Assembly (NCBI RefSeq): GCF_014642675.1
Contig: NZ_BMIS01000002.1
Coordinates: 248,001-312,000, forward strand
Length of the DNA stretch: 64,000 bases
Direction of reading: 5' to 3'
DNA from: Nesterenkonia cremea
GTDB taxonomy: Bacteria; Actinomycetota; Actinomycetes; Actinomycetales; Micrococcaceae
Shown here: positions 1 to 10,594 of the stretch, in pieces
Numbering within the stretch: the first letter of the stretch is position 1
Layout of the letters: each line of letters begins with the position of its first letter
The notes under the pieces: generated by a model
What the model was told of the DNA's origin: nothing
Databases searched by the model: none
What the model saw: the letters and a program-made list of their open reading frames with translations, nothing else
Made by a program: the position numbers and the translations under genes

Positions 1-775
1 GCGAATCGATCCGGGTGTTGCCGCCCATGAGCATGCCCAGCAGCTGCAGACGGGACACGGTCAGCTCGCTGCCGTCGAGCAGCCGGACCGGATCGCCCTC
101 GGCCGCGCGCCCGCGCAGATGGGCCACCACAGCGTCCACGCGCTCGCGGTCCTCCGGGTAGCGCTGGAAGTACTCCGCATTGCGGGCCGTCATCTTCGCG
201 TAGGTGTGCTCATAGACGCGGTCGGCATGACCCGTCAGCGGGGCCAGCCCGCCGGTCAGCAGGGCACGGTCCAGAGATTCGGGGAAGAGGGAGAGGTAGG
301 TCAGCGTGCAGAACCCGCCGAAGCTCTGGCCCAGCACACTCCAGGAACTCAGCCCCAGGTGCTCACGGAAGGCCTCGACGTCGCGGATGATGCTGTCGGC
401 ACGGAAGAGCCGCAGATAGGCTGCCTGGCTCTGCGGATCCATGCCGCGCAGCCTCTGCCGGTTCAGCGCAGTGGAGAGCCCGGTGCCGCGCTGATCGAGC
501 ATCAGAATGCGGAAGTCCTTGGCGGCCTCCTGCATCCAACCGGAGAGCCGTGCCGGTCGGCTGCCCTTGCCTCCCGGGCCGCCCTGCAGGAACAGCAGCC
601 AGGGGAGTGCGGCCGCCTGCTCCGGGCTGTGCTGACTGCCGCGGAACCCGCGGGCGTAGACACTGATGCGTTCTGCGTCGGGGTGGTCCCAGTCCAGCGG
701 CACCTCGATCCGATGATCGGTGATCGCCGTGCCGTCCAGCAGAGTACGGGTCTGGGTCTCCACGGCGGTGCTCAT
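1..775 (-). CDS. S33-family alpha/beta hydrolase, prolyl aminopeptidase-like (3' end cut by window edge)
   Basis: Reading the minus strand from ATG at 775 gives about 258 residues before the window ends. Seen: QGGPG at about residues 64-68 (oxyanion hole), DQRGTG at 94-99, and the nucleophile elbow GQSFGG at 149-154 with Ser151. This set is typical of proline iminopeptidases and related S33 peptidases, cytosolic enzymes that release N-terminal residues (often Pro) from peptides. The Asp and His of the triad lie beyond the edge. The start codon overlaps the stop of the helicase gene (ATGA, 772-775), so the two are probably translationally coupled. Exact substrate cannot be told; a tripeptidyl-type or other S33 hydrolase is possible. 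Confidence 0.85.
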   Translation of the reverse strand, partial: MSTAVETQTRTLLDGTAITDHRIEVPLDWDHPDAERISVYARGFRGSQHSPEQAAALPWLLFLQGGPGGKGSRPARLSGWMQEAAKDFRILMLDQRGTGLSTALNRQRLRGMDPQSQAAYLRLFRADSIIRDVEAFREHLGLSSWSVLGQSFGGFCTLTYLSLFPESLDRALLTGGLAPLTGHADRVYEHTYAKMTARNAEYFQRYPEDRERVDAVVAHLRGRAAEGDPVRLLDGSELTVSRLQLLGMLMGGNTRIDS

Positions 776-3318
776 GCGGCTCCTCCCAGTTCGCCCACGC
801 GGTCCATCACCACGGCAGGGGCTCCGGCCTCGTCGGAGGCGGTCAGGTCGATCCAGGCGTGGATGCCCCAGTCGTGGTTGCCCTCGGCGTCGTCCAGGAC
901 CTGGACGGCATACCACCAGGAGCGCTCTGGGTCCGGCGTGTCCTGTGGGCTCTGATCGATGCGGATCAGCCCGGGGCCCCGGGAGGAGGCATCGATGAAG
1001 ACATCGTCATAGATGTCGAAGAAGGCGTCCATGGCTTCGCCCCAGCGGTCGGCGTCCCAACCTTGCTCGCCGTCGAGCTCTTCGAGCCGGCGCTCCTTCT
1101 CATCGGCGAAGAGCTCGGCGCGCAGGAACATGGCGTTGCGGACCATCACCGTGAAGGCACGCCGGTTGGCGGTGACCTTCTCCGGCTGGTCCATCTGGGC
1201 GATGTCCTGCTCCTTGACGGCAAGCTCTGCGAGCTTCTGGGGGTCATCGCCGGCGCTGAGCCGCTCCCACTCCTCGAGCAGGGAGTTGTCGGTCTGGCGC
1301 ACCACTTCGCCCAGCCACTCCAGCAGATCCTCGAGCTGCTCGGTGGTCTTGGACTCCGGGACCGTCTGACGCAGCGCCTTATAGGCATCGGAGAGGTAGC
1401 GCAGCAGCACACCCTCCGAGCGGGCGATGCCGTAGTGATTGACCATATCGGTGAAGCCGAAGGCGCGCTCCAGCATGTCCCGGACCACCGACTTGGGCTT
1501 CAGCTCCTGATCCGCCACCCAGGGGGCGCCCGAGCGGTAGGCCTCGAACTGCTGGTTGAGCAGTTCGGCCAGCGGCTGCGGGTGGGTCAGTTCATCGAGG
1601 ATGCGCATCCGCTCCACATAGTCCACGCCCTCGGCCTTCAGCTCGCCGAGCCGCTCCGACTTCAGCTGCTTCACCTGGGCGCCGGTGATCTGGTGCGGAG
1701 TCTCCAGGATGGATTCGATCACGCTGATCACGTCCAGGGCATAGGATTCGCTCTCCGGATCCAGCAGGTCCAGAGCGGCCATGGCGAAGGGAGCCAGCGG
1801 CTGGTTCAACGCGAAGTCATCCTGCAGGTCCAGGGTGAGGTCCACCGTCCGGCCGTCCTCATCGGGCCCATCCAGTCGCTCCAGCACACCGGCGGTCAGC
1901 AGCTCGCGCAGGATCTGCAGGGCACGCCGCTGCAGCTGGGCCTTGCGCACCGGGGTCTCATCGGAGGCCAGGATCATCCGGCGCATCGCGCGGATCGGGT
2001 CTTCGGGGCGCTCCAGCAGGTGCAGCACCATCGCATAGCTGACCTGCATGCGGGAGACCATCGGTTCCGGCTCCGCCCCGATCAGCCGTTCGAAGCTCTT
2101 CTCGCTCCAGGAGACGAAGCCCTCCGGCGGCCGCTTCTTCGGCGAGGACTTCATCGCCTGGGCGACCTTCTTCTCGTCCCCGCCGTGCTTGGCCTGGGCC
2201 TTGGCCAGCATGGCCTCATTCTCGATCACATGCTCAGGGGCCTGGACCACCACGGTGCCCGAGGTGTCGAAGCCCGCCCGCCCGGCCCGGCCCGCGATCT
2301 GGTGGAACTCCCGGGCGTTGAGCTGACGCGTGCGCTCGCCGTCGAACTTGCTCAGCGCAGTCAGCAGCACGGTACGGATAGGCACGTTGATCCCGACGCC
2401 GAGCGTATCCGTCCCGCAGATCACCATCAGCAGCCCCTCCTGGGCCAGCTGCTCGACCAGCCGCCGGTACTTCGGGAGCATCCCGGCGTGGTGGACGCCG
2501 ATGCCGGAGCGCAGCAGCCGATTGAGCGTCTTGCCGAAGCCCTTGGCGAACCGGAAGGTCTCCAGGCGCTGCCGGATCCGCTCCTTGTCCTCTTTGGAGA
2601 GCACGTTGAGCGAGGCCAGCCCGGCGGCGCGCTCAGCGGCCTCCCGCTGGGAGAAGTGCACCACGTAGACCGGGGCCTGCCGGGTGGAGACCAGCTCCTC
2701 CAGCTTGGCCTGCAGGGGAGTCGTGGAGTACTCGAAGTGCAGCGGCACGGGGCGCTCGGCGCTGGTGACTGTGACCACATCGCGGGCGGTGCGCTCGGCG
2801 ATCCGCTGTTCGAAGCGGCTGGTGTCGCCCAGAGTGGCCGACATGAGCAGGAACTGGGCCTGCGGCATCTCGATCAGCGGCACCTGCCAGGCCCAGCCGC
2901 GCTGCGGCTCGGCATAGAAGTGGAACTCGTCCATGATGACCGGGCCGACATCGGCGTCGGCGCCGTCGCGCAGCGCCTCATTGGCCAGGATCTCAGCGGT
3001 GCAGCAGATGATGGGGGCATCGGCGTTGACCGAGGAGTCCCCGGTGACCATGCCCACCTTCTCCGCGCCGAAGATCTCCACCAGGGAGAAGAACTTCTCC
3101 GAGACCAGGGCTTTGATCGGTGCGGTGTAGACGCTGCGCCGTCCCTGCTCCAGGGCCAGGAAGTGGGCGGCGGCGGCCACCATCGACTTCCCCGATCCGG
3201 TGGGGGTGGCCATGATGACGTGATGGCCCTCGGCAAGCTCCAGGACAGCGTCCTCCTGGGCCGGGTAGAGGGAGATGCCGCGGGATTCGACCCAGCTGTG
3301 GAACTTCTCCAGGCTCAC
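772..3318 (-). CDS. Ski2-like DEAD/DEAH-box helicase with DUF3516-type C-terminus
   Basis: Predicted ATP-dependent RNA/DNA helicase of 848 aa. Motif [10 protein letters not shown] lies at about residues 37-45, a DEFH motif II near 129, SAT motif III near 158, and motif [13 protein letters not shown] near 340. The C-terminal half is a long helical region matching the actinobacterial DUF3516 helicase group. Start: GTG at 3318 overlaps the upstream gene's stop by 4 bp (GTGA) and has GGAG 8 nt in front. A GTG at 3336 would add six residues but has no ribosome site. Being in one transcription unit with a metallo-hydrolase and a peptidase gives no clear pathway. The family role (RNA turnover or repair) is inferred only. 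Confidence 0.88.
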   Translation of the reverse strand: MSLEKFHSWVESRGISLYPAQEDAVLELAEGHHVIMATPTGSGKSMVAAAAHFLALEQGRRSVYTAPIKALVSEKFFSLVEIFGAEKVGMVTGDSSVNADAPIICCTAEILANEALRDGADADVGPVIMDEFHFYAEPQRGWAWQVPLIEMPQAQFLLMSATLGDTSRFEQRIAERTARDVVTVTSAERPVPLHFEYSTTPLQAKLEELVSTRQAPVYVVHFSQREAAERAAGLASLNVLSKEDKERIRQRLETFRFAKGFGKTLNRLLRSGIGVHHAGMLPKYRRLVEQLAQEGLLMVICGTDTLGVGINVPIRTVLLTALSKFDGERTRQLNAREFHQIAGRAGRAGFDTSGTVVVQAPEHVIENEAMLAKAQAKHGGDEKKVAQAMKSSPKKRPPEGFVSWSEKSFERLIGAEPEPMVSRMQVSYAMVLHLLERPEDPIRAMRRMILASDETPVRKAQLQRRALQILRELLTAGVLERLDGPDEDGRTVDLTLDLQDDFALNQPLAPFAMAALDLLDPESESYALDVISVIESILETPHQITGAQVKQLKSERLGELKAEGVDYVERMRILDELTHPQPLAELLNQQFEAYRSGAPWVADQELKPKSVVRDMLERAFGFTDMVNHYGIARSEGVLLRYLSDAYKALRQTVPESKTTEQLEDLLEWLGEVVRQTDNSLLEEWERLSAGDDPQKLAELAVKEQDIAQMDQPEKVTANRRAFTVMVRNAMFLRAELFADEKERRLEELDGEQGWDADRWGEAMDAFFDIYDDVFIDASSRGPGLIRIDQSPQDTPDPERSWWYAVQVLDDAEGNHDWGIHAWIDLTASDEAGAPAVVMDRVGELGGAA

Positions 3319-3980
3319 CAGCCGCGCTCCCGCCACTGGGCGAGCTTGGGTCGCTCTGCGCCGAGGGTGGTGGGGTCGCCGTGGCCGGGGTGGACGATCG
3401 TGTCGTCCTCATAGACGGAGAAGATACGTTCCTCCACATCGTCGATCAGCTGTCGGAAGTCCTCCTCGGACCAGGTCTTGCCCACACCGCCGGGGAACAG
3501 GGAGTCGCCGGTGAACAGGTGGGTGGGTCCGTCCTCCACCGGGTAGACGAAGGCCACCGAGCCGGGGGTGTGGCCGCGCAGATGGATGACGTCCAGGCTG
3601 ATGCCGTCATAGCTGACGGTGTCTCCGTGCTGGAGCTTGGTGGAGATGCTCACACCCTTGTCCTGTTCGATGGTCTCGGCGTCGTCTCCGCCGGCGGCCA
3701 GTGCGACGCCGGCATCGGCCAGTGCGGGCAGCGCACGGATGTGGTCCCAGTGCTGGTGGGTGGTCAGCACGGCGTGCAGGCCGGGAGAGCAGGGGGTGTC
3801 GGCGCCGGCTTCGGTCATCATCGACCGGATGGCCGCGGCGTCGTCGGCCGCATCGATGAGCACCTGAAGCCCTGATTTCTTCGAGGTGAGCAGGTAGACG
3901 TTGTTGCTCATCTCGGAGACCGAGATGCGCCGTACTGTGACGGCGGGGAGATCGTGAATCAGAGAACTGTCCGTGGCCAT
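3315..3980 (-). CDS. Metallo-beta-lactamase-fold hydrolase (glyoxalase II-like)
   Basis: 221 aa. Metal-binding motifs are visible in order: THQHWDH (THxHxDH) near residue 93, HTPGS near 145, GDSLF near 166 and PGHG near 207. This is the layout of a two-metal glyoxalase II-like hydrolase, probably cytosolic and acting on a thioester or similar ester. Start ATG at 3980 is preceded by TAGACT and 7 nt, so the message is probably leaderless. It is divergent from uvrA, a common actinobacterial arrangement, and heads an operon with the helicase. The substrate is unknown; a mycothiol thioester is possible because the window also encodes MshC, but nothing in the sequence proves it. Confidence 0.85.
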   Translation of the reverse strand: MATDSSLIHDLPAVTVRRISVSEMSNNVYLLTSKKSGLQVLIDAADDAAAIRSMMTEAGADTPCSPGLHAVLTTHQHWDHIRALPALADAGVALAAGGDDAETIEQDKGVSISTKLQHGDTVSYDGISLDVIHLRGHTPGSVAFVYPVEDGPTHLFTGDSLFPGGVGKTWSEEDFRQLIDDVEERIFSVYEDDTIVHPGHGDPTTLGAERPKLAQWRERGW

Positions 3981-3987
3981 GACCGTC

Positions 3988-3993
3988 AGTCTA
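3988..3993 (-). promoter_or_regulatory. -10 box of a probable leaderless promoter for the MBL-fold gene
   Basis: Minus strand reads TAGACT, then 7 nt, then the ATG at 3980. A transcript starting 6-7 nt after the -10 box would begin at or next to the start codon, and no ribosome-binding site is seen. Confidence 0.5.
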
Positions 3994-4077
3994 TGGTCTG
4001 GCGCAGAAGCTGGGCCACCTTTGGACGGACTCTGCGGAGCGGGACCGCCCGCGGCGACTTCCCCGGCGCTGCGGGGA

Positions 4078-4093
4078 TCGAATGTTTGTTCGA
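4078..4093 (+). promoter_or_regulatory. LexA (SOS) box in the uvrA promoter
   Basis: TCGAATGTTTGTTCGA differs by one base from the actinobacterial/Gram-positive LexA consensus TCGAAC-N4-GTTCGA. It covers the probable -35 (TTGTTC, 4086-4091) of uvrA, where bound LexA would block RNA polymerase. Confidence 0.75.
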
Positions 4094-4109
4094 AAGGTGC
4101 CTCTGTGCT

Positions 4110-4115
4110 TAGACT
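4110..4115 (+). promoter_or_regulatory. -10 box of uvrA promoter (probably leaderless)
   Basis: TAGACT lies 18 nt after TTGTTC (4086-4091) and 7 nt before the GTG at 4123. This places transcription start at or beside the start codon. Confidence 0.55.
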
Positions 4116-4122
4116 TGTGCGC

Positions 4123-7029
4123 GTGTCTGAGACTAGAGCTGAAGCGACCGAGATCGTGGTGCAGGGTGCTCGCGAGCACAACCTGAAGGACGTCGGCGTC
4201 GAGCTGCCGCGCAACTCCTTCATCGTCTTCACCGGACTCTCCGGCTCCGGAAAGTCCTCGCTCGCCTTCGACACCATCTTCGCCGAGGGGCAGCGCCGCT
4301 ACGTCGAGTCCCTCTCCGCCTACGCCCGCCAATTCCTTGGGCGGGTGGACAAGCCGGACATCGACTTCATCGAAGGCCTCTCACCGGCGGTCTCCATCGA
4401 CCAGAAGTCCACTTCACGCAACCCGCGCTCCACCGTGGGAACGGTCACCGAGATCCACGACTATCTGCGTCTGCTCTGGGCGCGCATCGGCGTGCCCCAC
4501 TGCCCGGTCTGCGGGGAGAAGATCGACCGGCAGACCCCACAGCAGATCGTGGACCAGGTGCTCACCTTCCCGGAGAGGACCCGCTTCCAGGTCCTGGCGC
4601 CGGTGGTCCGCGGTCGCAAGGGCGAGTTCAAGGATCTCTTCCGCGATCTGGCCGGGCAGGGCTTCGCCCGCGCCGTGGTGGACGGCGAGGTCATTCAGCT
4701 CAACGAGCCGCCTACGCTGGAGAAGCAGTACAAGCACACCATCGACGTGGTCATCGACCGTCTGGTCATCCGCGAGGGCATGCGCCAGCGCCTCACCGAC
4801 TCGGTGGAGACCGCGCTGAAGCTGGCCGAGGGCCGCGTGGTGATCGACCTGGTGGACCTGGAGGAGGACGGCACACCGTCCGACCCCGACCGCGTGCCCG
4901 AGGGTCTGGCCGGCCCCAAGCTGCGATCCTTCTCCGAAAACCTGGCCTGCCCCAATGAGCACCCTCTGGAGATCGACGAGATCGAGCCCCGCTCCTTCTC
5001 CTTCAACTCTCCCTTCGGCGCCTGCCAGACCTGCTCCGGCATCGGCTCCCGTCTCGAGGTGGACCCGGAGCTGGTGGTCCCGGACGATTCGCTGACCCTG
5101 GAGGACGGAGCCATCGCGCCCTGGGCCATGGGCAAGGGCACCAAGGAGTACTGGTTGCGCATCATGGGTGGTCTGGCCGATGAGCTGGACTTCTCACTGC
5201 GCACCCCGTGGAAGGACCTGTCCAAGAAGGTCCAGAAGGCGCTGCTGCACGGGCGGAACTATCAGGTCACCGTCCAGTACCGGAACCGCTGGGGCCGGGA
5301 GCGCCGCTACTCCACCGGCTTCGAAGGCGTCATCGGCTATATCGCCCGGAAGTATGAAGAGGTCGAGTCCGACAACGCGCGTGACCGCTATGAGCAGTAC
5401 ATGCGCCAGATCCCCTGCCCGGACTGCGACGGCCAGCGGCTGAACCCTGCCTCGCTGTCGGTGCTGGTGGAGGGACGCTCCATCGCAGAGATCGCCCGCC
5501 TGCCGCTGGACGAGACCGCAGAGTTCTTCCGCGGGATGACCCTGTCGGCCCGTGACGCGCAGATCGCAGACCAGGTGCTCAAGGAGATCCACGCGCGGCT
5601 GGACTTCCTGCTCGACGTCGGCTTGGGATACCTCAACCTGGAGCGGGCCGCCGGCACGCTCTCCGGCGGTGAGGCTCAGCGCATCCGACTGGCCACCCAG
5701 ATCGGCTCCGGCCTGGTGGGCGTGCTCTACGTGCTGGACGAGCCCTCCATCGGCCTGCATCAGCGCGACAACACCCGGCTCATCCAGACACTCACCCGGC
5801 TGCGCGACCTCGGCAACACCCTCATCGTGGTGGAACATGACGAGGACACCATCGCCGAGGCCGACTGGATCGTGGACATCGGGCCCGGGGCAGGGGAGCG
5901 CGGCGGCGAGATCGTCCACTCCGGCTCCGTGCAGGGGCTGCGGGATAACGAGAAGTCCATCACCGGCGACTACCTCTCGGGCCGCCGCTCCATCGCAGTG
6001 CCCCAGGAGCGCCGCCCGCTGGACCCCGAGCGCAGCCTGCAGATCGTCGAGGCCTATGAGAACAACCTGCAGGACGTCTCCGTGGACGTGCCGCTGGGCG
6101 TCTTCCTGGGCGTCACCGGCGTCTCCGGCTCCGGCAAGTCCACACTGATCAACGAGATCCTCTACAAGTCGCTGGCCAATAGGCTCAACAACGCCAAGCA
6201 GGTGCCCGGACGGCATCGGCGGATCGACGGCGTGGACCACCTGGACAAGATCATCCACGTGGACCAGAGCCCCATCGGCCGGACCCCGCGCTCCAACCCG
6301 GCCACCTACACCGGCGTGTTCGACCACATCCGTAAGCTCTTCGCAGAGACGCAGGAGGCCAAGACGCGCGGCTATCAGCCGGGCCGATTCTCCTTCAACA
6401 TCAAGGGCGGCCGCTGCGAGTCCTGCTCCGGCGACGGCACGCTGAAGATCGAGATGAACTTCCTGCCAGACGTCTACGTCCCGTGCGAAGTCTGCCAAGG
6501 CGAGCGCTACAACCGGGAGACCCTCGAGGTCCTCTATAAGGGCAAGTCCATCGCCGAGGTCCTGGACATGCCGATCGAGGAGGCCGCCGAGTTCTTCTCC
6601 GCCTTCGCCCCGATCGCACGGCACCTGAACACGCTGGTGGACGTGGGGCTGGGCTATGTGCGCCTGGGCCAGGCGGCCACCACGCTCTCCGGCGGTGAGG
6701 CGCAGCGCGTGAAGCTGGCCACCGAGCTGCAGAAGCGCTCCAACGGTCGCTCCATCTACGTGCTGGACGAGCCCACCACCGGCCTGCACTTCGAGGACAT
6801 CCGCAAGCTGCTCAACGTCCTCCAGGGTCTGGTGGACAAGGGCAACACTGTGGTGACCATCGAGCACAACCTGGACGTCATCAAATCCGCCGACTGGCTC
6901 ATCGACCTGGGCCCGGAGGGCGGCACCGGAGGCGGACGCATCCTGGTGGAGGGAACTCCCGAAGATGTGGCTCAGACGGCCGAGGAGACCGGCTCCCACA
7001 CCGGTGCCTTCCTCAAGCCGTTGTTATGA
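4123..7029 (+). CDS. uvrA: Excinuclease ABC subunit A
   Basis: 968 aa, the damage-sensing ABC-type ATPase of nucleotide excision repair. Seen: first Walker A GLSGSGKS at 38-45, second VSGSGKS near 667, two signature LSGGEAQR motifs, DEPSIGLH and DEPTTGLH Walker B segments, and the zinc-binding CESCSGDG...CEVCQG segment. Two starts compete. GTG 4123 fits the family N-terminus (14 residues before GAREHN) and a leaderless promoter (TAGACT, 7 nt upstream). GTG 4105 has GAAAGG 7 nt upstream but would sit between the LexA box and the -10. I chose 4123. Probably SOS-induced through the LexA box. uvrC follows after plsC, so two repair genes share the region. Confidence 0.97.
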   Translation: MSETRAEATEIVVQGAREHNLKDVGVELPRNSFIVFTGLSGSGKSSLAFDTIFAEGQRRYVESLSAYARQFLGRVDKPDIDFIEGLSPAVSIDQKSTSRNPRSTVGTVTEIHDYLRLLWARIGVPHCPVCGEKIDRQTPQQIVDQVLTFPERTRFQVLAPVVRGRKGEFKDLFRDLAGQGFARAVVDGEVIQLNEPPTLEKQYKHTIDVVIDRLVIREGMRQRLTDSVETALKLAEGRVVIDLVDLEEDGTPSDPDRVPEGLAGPKLRSFSENLACPNEHPLEIDEIEPRSFSFNSPFGACQTCSGIGSRLEVDPELVVPDDSLTLEDGAIAPWAMGKGTKEYWLRIMGGLADELDFSLRTPWKDLSKKVQKALLHGRNYQVTVQYRNRWGRERRYSTGFEGVIGYIARKYEEVESDNARDRYEQYMRQIPCPDCDGQRLNPASLSVLVEGRSIAEIARLPLDETAEFFRGMTLSARDAQIADQVLKEIHARLDFLLDVGLGYLNLERAAGTLSGGEAQRIRLATQIGSGLVGVLYVLDEPSIGLHQRDNTRLIQTLTRLRDLGNTLIVVEHDEDTIAEADWIVDIGPGAGERGGEIVHSGSVQGLRDNEKSITGDYLSGRRSIAVPQERRPLDPERSLQIVEAYENNLQDVSVDVPLGVFLGVTGVSGSGKSTLINEILYKSLANRLNNAKQVPGRHRRIDGVDHLDKIIHVDQSPIGRTPRSNPATYTGVFDHIRKLFAETQEAKTRGYQPGRFSFNIKGGRCESCSGDGTLKIEMNFLPDVYVPCEVCQGERYNRETLEVLYKGKSIAEVLDMPIEEAAEFFSAFAPIARHLNTLVDVGLGYVRLGQAATTLSGGEAQRVKLATELQKRSNGRSIYVLDEPTTGLHFEDIRKLLNVLQGLVDKGNTVVTIEHNLDVIKSADWLIDLGPEGGTGGGRILVEGTPEDVAQTAEETGSHTGAFLKPLL

Positions 7030-7036
7030 TTCCGTG

Positions 7037-7756
7037 GTGAGTTCAGCAGAGGCATTCCCCGGCGAGAAGCGTGTGGTCACCCATGACGCCATCCGTAAGA
7101 CCTTTGCGGGGATCGTCCGCATCTCCTGCCGCCCGGTCATCACCGGATTGGACGACGTGCCCGCCGAGGGCGGGTTCATCGTGGCCTCCAACCACCTGTC
7201 CTTCTTGGACTCCGTGCTCATCCAGGCCATCTCCCCGCGCCCGGTGAGCTTCTTCGCCAAGGCCGAGTACTTCACCCAACCCGGGCTGAAGGGGCGCGCC
7301 ATGAAGACCTTCTTCGAATCAGTGGGCTCGGTCCCCGTGGAGCGTGACCGCAAGGCCGCCTCCGTGGAGGCCCTGTACGGGCTGGGCCGGATCGCTTCGG
7401 AGGGCCACGGCGTCGGAATCTACCCGGAGGGGACCCGCAGCCGCGATGGCCGTCTCTACCGCGGCAAGACCGGCGTGGGCTGGCTGGCCGTGGCCACCGG
7501 CCTGCCTGTCGTACCGGTGGGGCTGAAGGGCACCGAACATCTGCAGGCCGCAGACTCCTCCGCCATCCGTCCGCACCGCTTCGAGATGCATATGGGTCAG
7601 CCCCTGCAGTTCGAAAAGCTGGGGGAGCGGCACCCCCTGCCCGCACGCCGCGAGGCCACCGCCCAGATCATGGAGGCCATCGCGGAGCTCTCTGGGCAGG
7701 AGCGCGTGGACAGCTACAACAGCCCGCCGGCCGGCGGGAGCGAGGCCGGGGACTGA
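7037..7756 (+). CDS. 1-acyl-sn-glycerol-3-phosphate acyltransferase (PlsC family)
   Basis: 239 aa. The acyltransferase block I NHLSFLD (HX4D) is at about residues 54-59, and EGTRSRDG (block III) is near 134. The enzyme transfers an acyl chain to lysophosphatidic acid at the inner membrane face during phospholipid synthesis; related actinobacterial paralogues may use other acceptors. Adjacent GTG codons at 7034 and 7037 are the candidate starts, 4-7 nt after the uvrA stop; neither has a clear ribosome site, so coupling to uvrA translation is likely. The end is 4 nt before uvrC. It is probably co-transcribed with the repair genes without a functional link. Confidence 0.85.
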   Translation: MSSAEAFPGEKRVVTHDAIRKTFAGIVRISCRPVITGLDDVPAEGGFIVASNHLSFLDSVLIQAISPRPVSFFAKAEYFTQPGLKGRAMKTFFESVGSVPVERDRKAASVEALYGLGRIASEGHGVGIYPEGTRSRDGRLYRGKTGVGWLAVATGLPVVPVGLKGTEHLQAADSSAIRPHRFEMHMGQPLQFEKLGERHPLPARREATAQIMEAIAELSGQERVDSYNSPPAGGSEAGD

Positions 7757-7760
7757 GCCG

Positions 7761-9677
7761 ATGGCTGATCCCGCCTCCTACCGACCTCAGCCGGGCGAGA
7801 TTCCCACCTCGCCCGGGGTCTACCGCTTCTTGGATCCTCACGGCCGAGTGGTCTACGTGGGCAAGGCCAAGAACCTGCGGTCCCGGCTGAACTCCTATTT
7901 CGCCCGGGTGGCCACGCTGCACCCCAAGACCTACGCCATGGTCCACGCCGCCTCGCGGGTGGAGTGGACTGTGGTGGGCTCCGAGCTGGAGGCCATCCAG
8001 CTGGAGTACACCTGGATCAAGCAGCACACGCCCCGGTTCAACATCATGTATCGGGACGATAAGTCCTATCCGTACCTCGCGGTCACCATGAACGAGAAGT
8101 TCCCGCGGGTCCAGGTCATGCGCGGGGACAAGAAGCCCGGGGTCCGCTACTTCGGTCCCTTCCACCCCGCCAAGGCCATCCGCGAGACCGTGGACACCAT
8201 GCTGCGGGTCTTCCCGGTGCGCAGCTGCTCCGCCGGCGTCTTCCGCCGCGCCCAGGCCTCCGGCCGCCCGTGCCTGCTGGGCTATATCGACAAATGCTCT
8301 GCTCCCTGCGTGGGCAACATCTCCGAGGAGGACCACCGCGCCCTGGCCGAGGAGTTTGTGGAGGTCATGGCCGGACGCCCGGGGCCGCATATGCGCCGGA
8401 TCGAGCGGCAGATGAAGGACGCCGTCTCGGAGCTGCGCTACGAGGACGCCGCCCGGCACCGTGATGACCTGGAGGCTCTGCGCCGGGTCTTCGAGCGCAA
8501 CGCAGTGGTGCTCTCCGAGGAGACCGACGCCGATATCTTCGCCTTCGCAGAGGACGAGCTGGAGGCCGCCGCCCAGGTCTTCCACGTCCGGCAGGGACGG
8601 ATCCGCGGCCAGCGCGGCTGGGTGGTGGAGAAGGTGGAGGAGACCGACGCCGCCGCCATGGTCGAACAGCTGCTCCTGCAGGTCTACGGCGCCATCCCGG
8701 ACACCGAGCGCATCCCGCGCGAGGTGCTGGTCCCGGAGCTTCCGGAGAACGCCGAGGAGATCAGCACCTGGCTGCGTCAGCTCCGCGGGGCTCGAGCGGA
8801 CCTGCGGGTGCCCCAGCGCGGAGACAAGGCCTCCCTGCTGGGCACGGTGAAGGAGAACGCGGACCAAGCCCTGGCACTGCACAAGGCCCGGCGCAGCTCG
8901 GACATCACCACCCGCTCGGCCGCGCTGCGCGAGCTCCAGGAGTCCCTGGGGGCGCCTGAGCCGCTGCTGCGCATCGAATGCTTCGACATCTCCCACACCG
9001 GGGGCACCAATGTGGTGGCCTCCATGGTGGTGCTGGAGGACGGGCTGCCCAAGAAGAAGGATTACCGCCGTTTCTCCATCCGTGGGGAGGCCGCCCGGGA
9101 CGACACCTCGGCCATGCACGATGTGATCACCCGGCGCTTCTCCCGGTATCTGAAGGAGCAGGCCGAATCCGGTGAGGCGGCCCCGGTCTCTGGAGAGGTG
9201 GACGCCGAGGCCGAGGCCGAGGAAGAGCGCGGGCGCTTCGCCTATCCGCCGTCGTTGGTGGTGGTGGACGGCGGACAGCCGCAGGTCAACGCGGCGGCCG
9301 CCGCCCTGGAAGAGCTGGGCATCACCGATCTTCCGGTGGTGGGGCTGGCCAAGCGGCTCGAGGAGATCTGGCTTCCCGACGACGACTTCCCGCTGGTGCT
9401 CCCGCGCAGCTCCGAGGCGCTCTACATGCTCCAGCGGATCCGCGATGAGGCCCACCGCTTCGCCATCGCCTATCACCGCTCCAAGCGGTCCCAGCAGATG
9501 ACCGCCTCCGCCCTGGACGAGGTGCCCGGGCTGGGCCCGGCCCGCCGCGCCGCCGTCGTCGAGCATTTCGGCTCGGTGGCCAAGCTGCGCGAGGCCACCG
9601 CCGAGGAGGTGGCCGAGGTGCCCGGCATCGGCCTGGCCACGGCGGAGAAGATTCTCGACCACCTGCAGCAGGAGTAG
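7761..9677 (+). CDS. uvrC: Excinuclease ABC subunit C
   Basis: 638 aa nuclease subunit that makes both incisions in nucleotide excision repair. The N-terminal GIY-YIG domain begins at TSPGVYRF and [13 protein letters not shown] (about residues 13-40). The UVR (UvrB-binding) segment is near 210-245 and the RNase H-like nuclease half follows ([16 protein letters not shown] near 410). The helix-hairpin-helix pair at the C-terminus reads VPGLGPARR and VPGIGLATA. An acidic Glu/Ala insertion near residue 480 ([11 protein letters not shown]) is local. It begins the conserved Gram-positive string uvrC-rapZ-yvcK-whiA. Confidence 0.97.
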   Translation: MADPASYRPQPGEIPTSPGVYRFLDPHGRVVYVGKAKNLRSRLNSYFARVATLHPKTYAMVHAASRVEWTVVGSELEAIQLEYTWIKQHTPRFNIMYRDDKSYPYLAVTMNEKFPRVQVMRGDKKPGVRYFGPFHPAKAIRETVDTMLRVFPVRSCSAGVFRRAQASGRPCLLGYIDKCSAPCVGNISEEDHRALAEEFVEVMAGRPGPHMRRIERQMKDAVSELRYEDAARHRDDLEALRRVFERNAVVLSEETDADIFAFAEDELEAAAQVFHVRQGRIRGQRGWVVEKVEETDAAAMVEQLLLQVYGAIPDTERIPREVLVPELPENAEEISTWLRQLRGARADLRVPQRGDKASLLGTVKENADQALALHKARRSSDITTRSAALRELQESLGAPEPLLRIECFDISHTGGTNVVASMVVLEDGLPKKKDYRRFSIRGEAARDDTSAMHDVITRRFSRYLKEQAESGEAAPVSGEVDAEAEAEEERGRFAYPPSLVVVDGGQPQVNAAAAALEELGITDLPVVGLAKRLEEIWLPDDDFPLVLPRSSEALYMLQRIRDEAHRFAIAYHRSKRSQQMTASALDEVPGLGPARRAAVVEHFGSVAKLREATAEEVAEVPGIGLATAEKILDHLQQE

Positions 9678-9678
9678 A

Positions 9679-9684
9679 TAAGGT
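9679..9684 (+). promoter_or_regulatory. -10 box of a possible internal leaderless promoter for rapZ
   Basis: TAAGGT starts at the last bases of uvrC and ends 6 nt before the rapZ ATG at 9691; no ribosome-binding site lies between. Confidence 0.4.
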
Positions 9685-9690
9685 CGTCCT

Positions 9691-10590
9691 ATGAGCAATG
9701 GTGATGCCCTGACCCCGGTGAAGCCTCCGGAGAACGAACTTCTGATTCTCACCGGTATGTCCGGGGCCGGGCGCACCACAGCCGCCCACGCCTTGGAGGA
9801 CATGGGGTGGTACGTGGTGGAGGGGCTCCCGCCGGAGCTGATCACCACCATGATGGACATCATCGCGCGGCATCCGGGCTCGGTGGAGAAGCTGGCCGTG
9901 GTCCTCGATGTGCGCAGCCGTGGACTGTTCACCAACATCCAGGATGCCCTGGCCCAGGTGAAGGCCTCCGGCATCAACTACCGGATGCTCTTCCTGGACG
10001 CCTCGGACGAGCTGCTGGTCCGCCGCTTCGAACAGGGCCGCCGCCCGCATCCGCTGCAGGGCTCCGGACGGATCCTTGACGGGATCATCGCCGAGCGCGA
10101 CCTGCTCAAGGACATCAAGGGCGGGGCCGAGGTGGTCCTGGACACCAGCTCGCTCAACGTCCACGGCCTGGCCAATTCGATGAACGACCTCTTCGCCGCC
10201 GACGGCCCCATCCAGCTGCGGCTGAACGTCATGAGCTTCGGATTCAAATACGGTGTGCCCGCCGATGCCAACTTTGTGGCCGATGTGCGCTTCATCCCCA
10301 ACCCGCACTGGGTGCCTGAGCTGCGTCCGCTGACCGGTCAGGATGCGGAGGTCCGAGACTACGTCCTGGAGAACCAGGGAGCCGGCGAGTTCGTGGACCG
10401 CTACGTGGATGCCCTGCTCCCGGTGCTGGAGGGCTACCGCCGGGAGAACAAGCACTACGCCACCCTCGCCGTGGGCTGCACCGGTGGCAAGCACCGCTCC
10501 GTGGCCATCTCGGAGGAGCTGGCCCGCCGCCTGGATCAGCAGCCCAATGTCACGGTCAACACGGTGCACCGCGATCTCGGACGGGAGTGA
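9691..10590 (+). CDS. rapZ: RapZ/YvcJ-family nucleotide-binding protein
   Basis: 299 aa. Walker A GMSGAGRT is at about residues 22-29, and the C-terminal domain carries the conserved GCTGGKHRSV segment near 267. The family includes the E. coli RNase adapter RapZ and B. subtilis YvcJ (ATP/GTP-binding). In actinobacteria it always sits between uvrC and yvcK-whiA, but its target there is not settled. The ATG at 9691 follows TAAGGT by 6 nt, so an internal leaderless start is possible besides read-through from uvrC. Confidence 0.93.
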   Translation: MSNGDALTPVKPPENELLILTGMSGAGRTTAAHALEDMGWYVVEGLPPELITTMMDIIARHPGSVEKLAVVLDVRSRGLFTNIQDALAQVKASGINYRMLFLDASDELLVRRFEQGRRPHPLQGSGRILDGIIAERDLLKDIKGGAEVVLDTSSLNVHGLANSMNDLFAADGPIQLRLNVMSFGFKYGVPADANFVADVRFIPNPHWVPELRPLTGQDAEVRDYVLENQGAGEFVDRYVDALLPVLEGYRRENKHYATLAVGCTGGKHRSVAISEELARRLDQQPNVTVNTVHRDLGRE

Positions 10591-10594
10591 AGGC

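Noticed and set aside
859..3414. Long plus-strand open frame of about 850 codons opposite the helicase gene
   Set aside because: It is the complement of a gene with complete helicase motifs. High GC and third-position bias create such frames; the translation shows no recognisable domain.
5194..6999. Minus-strand open frame of about 600 codons opposite uvrA
   Set aside because: Same antisense artefact; uvrA on the plus strand is unmistakable.
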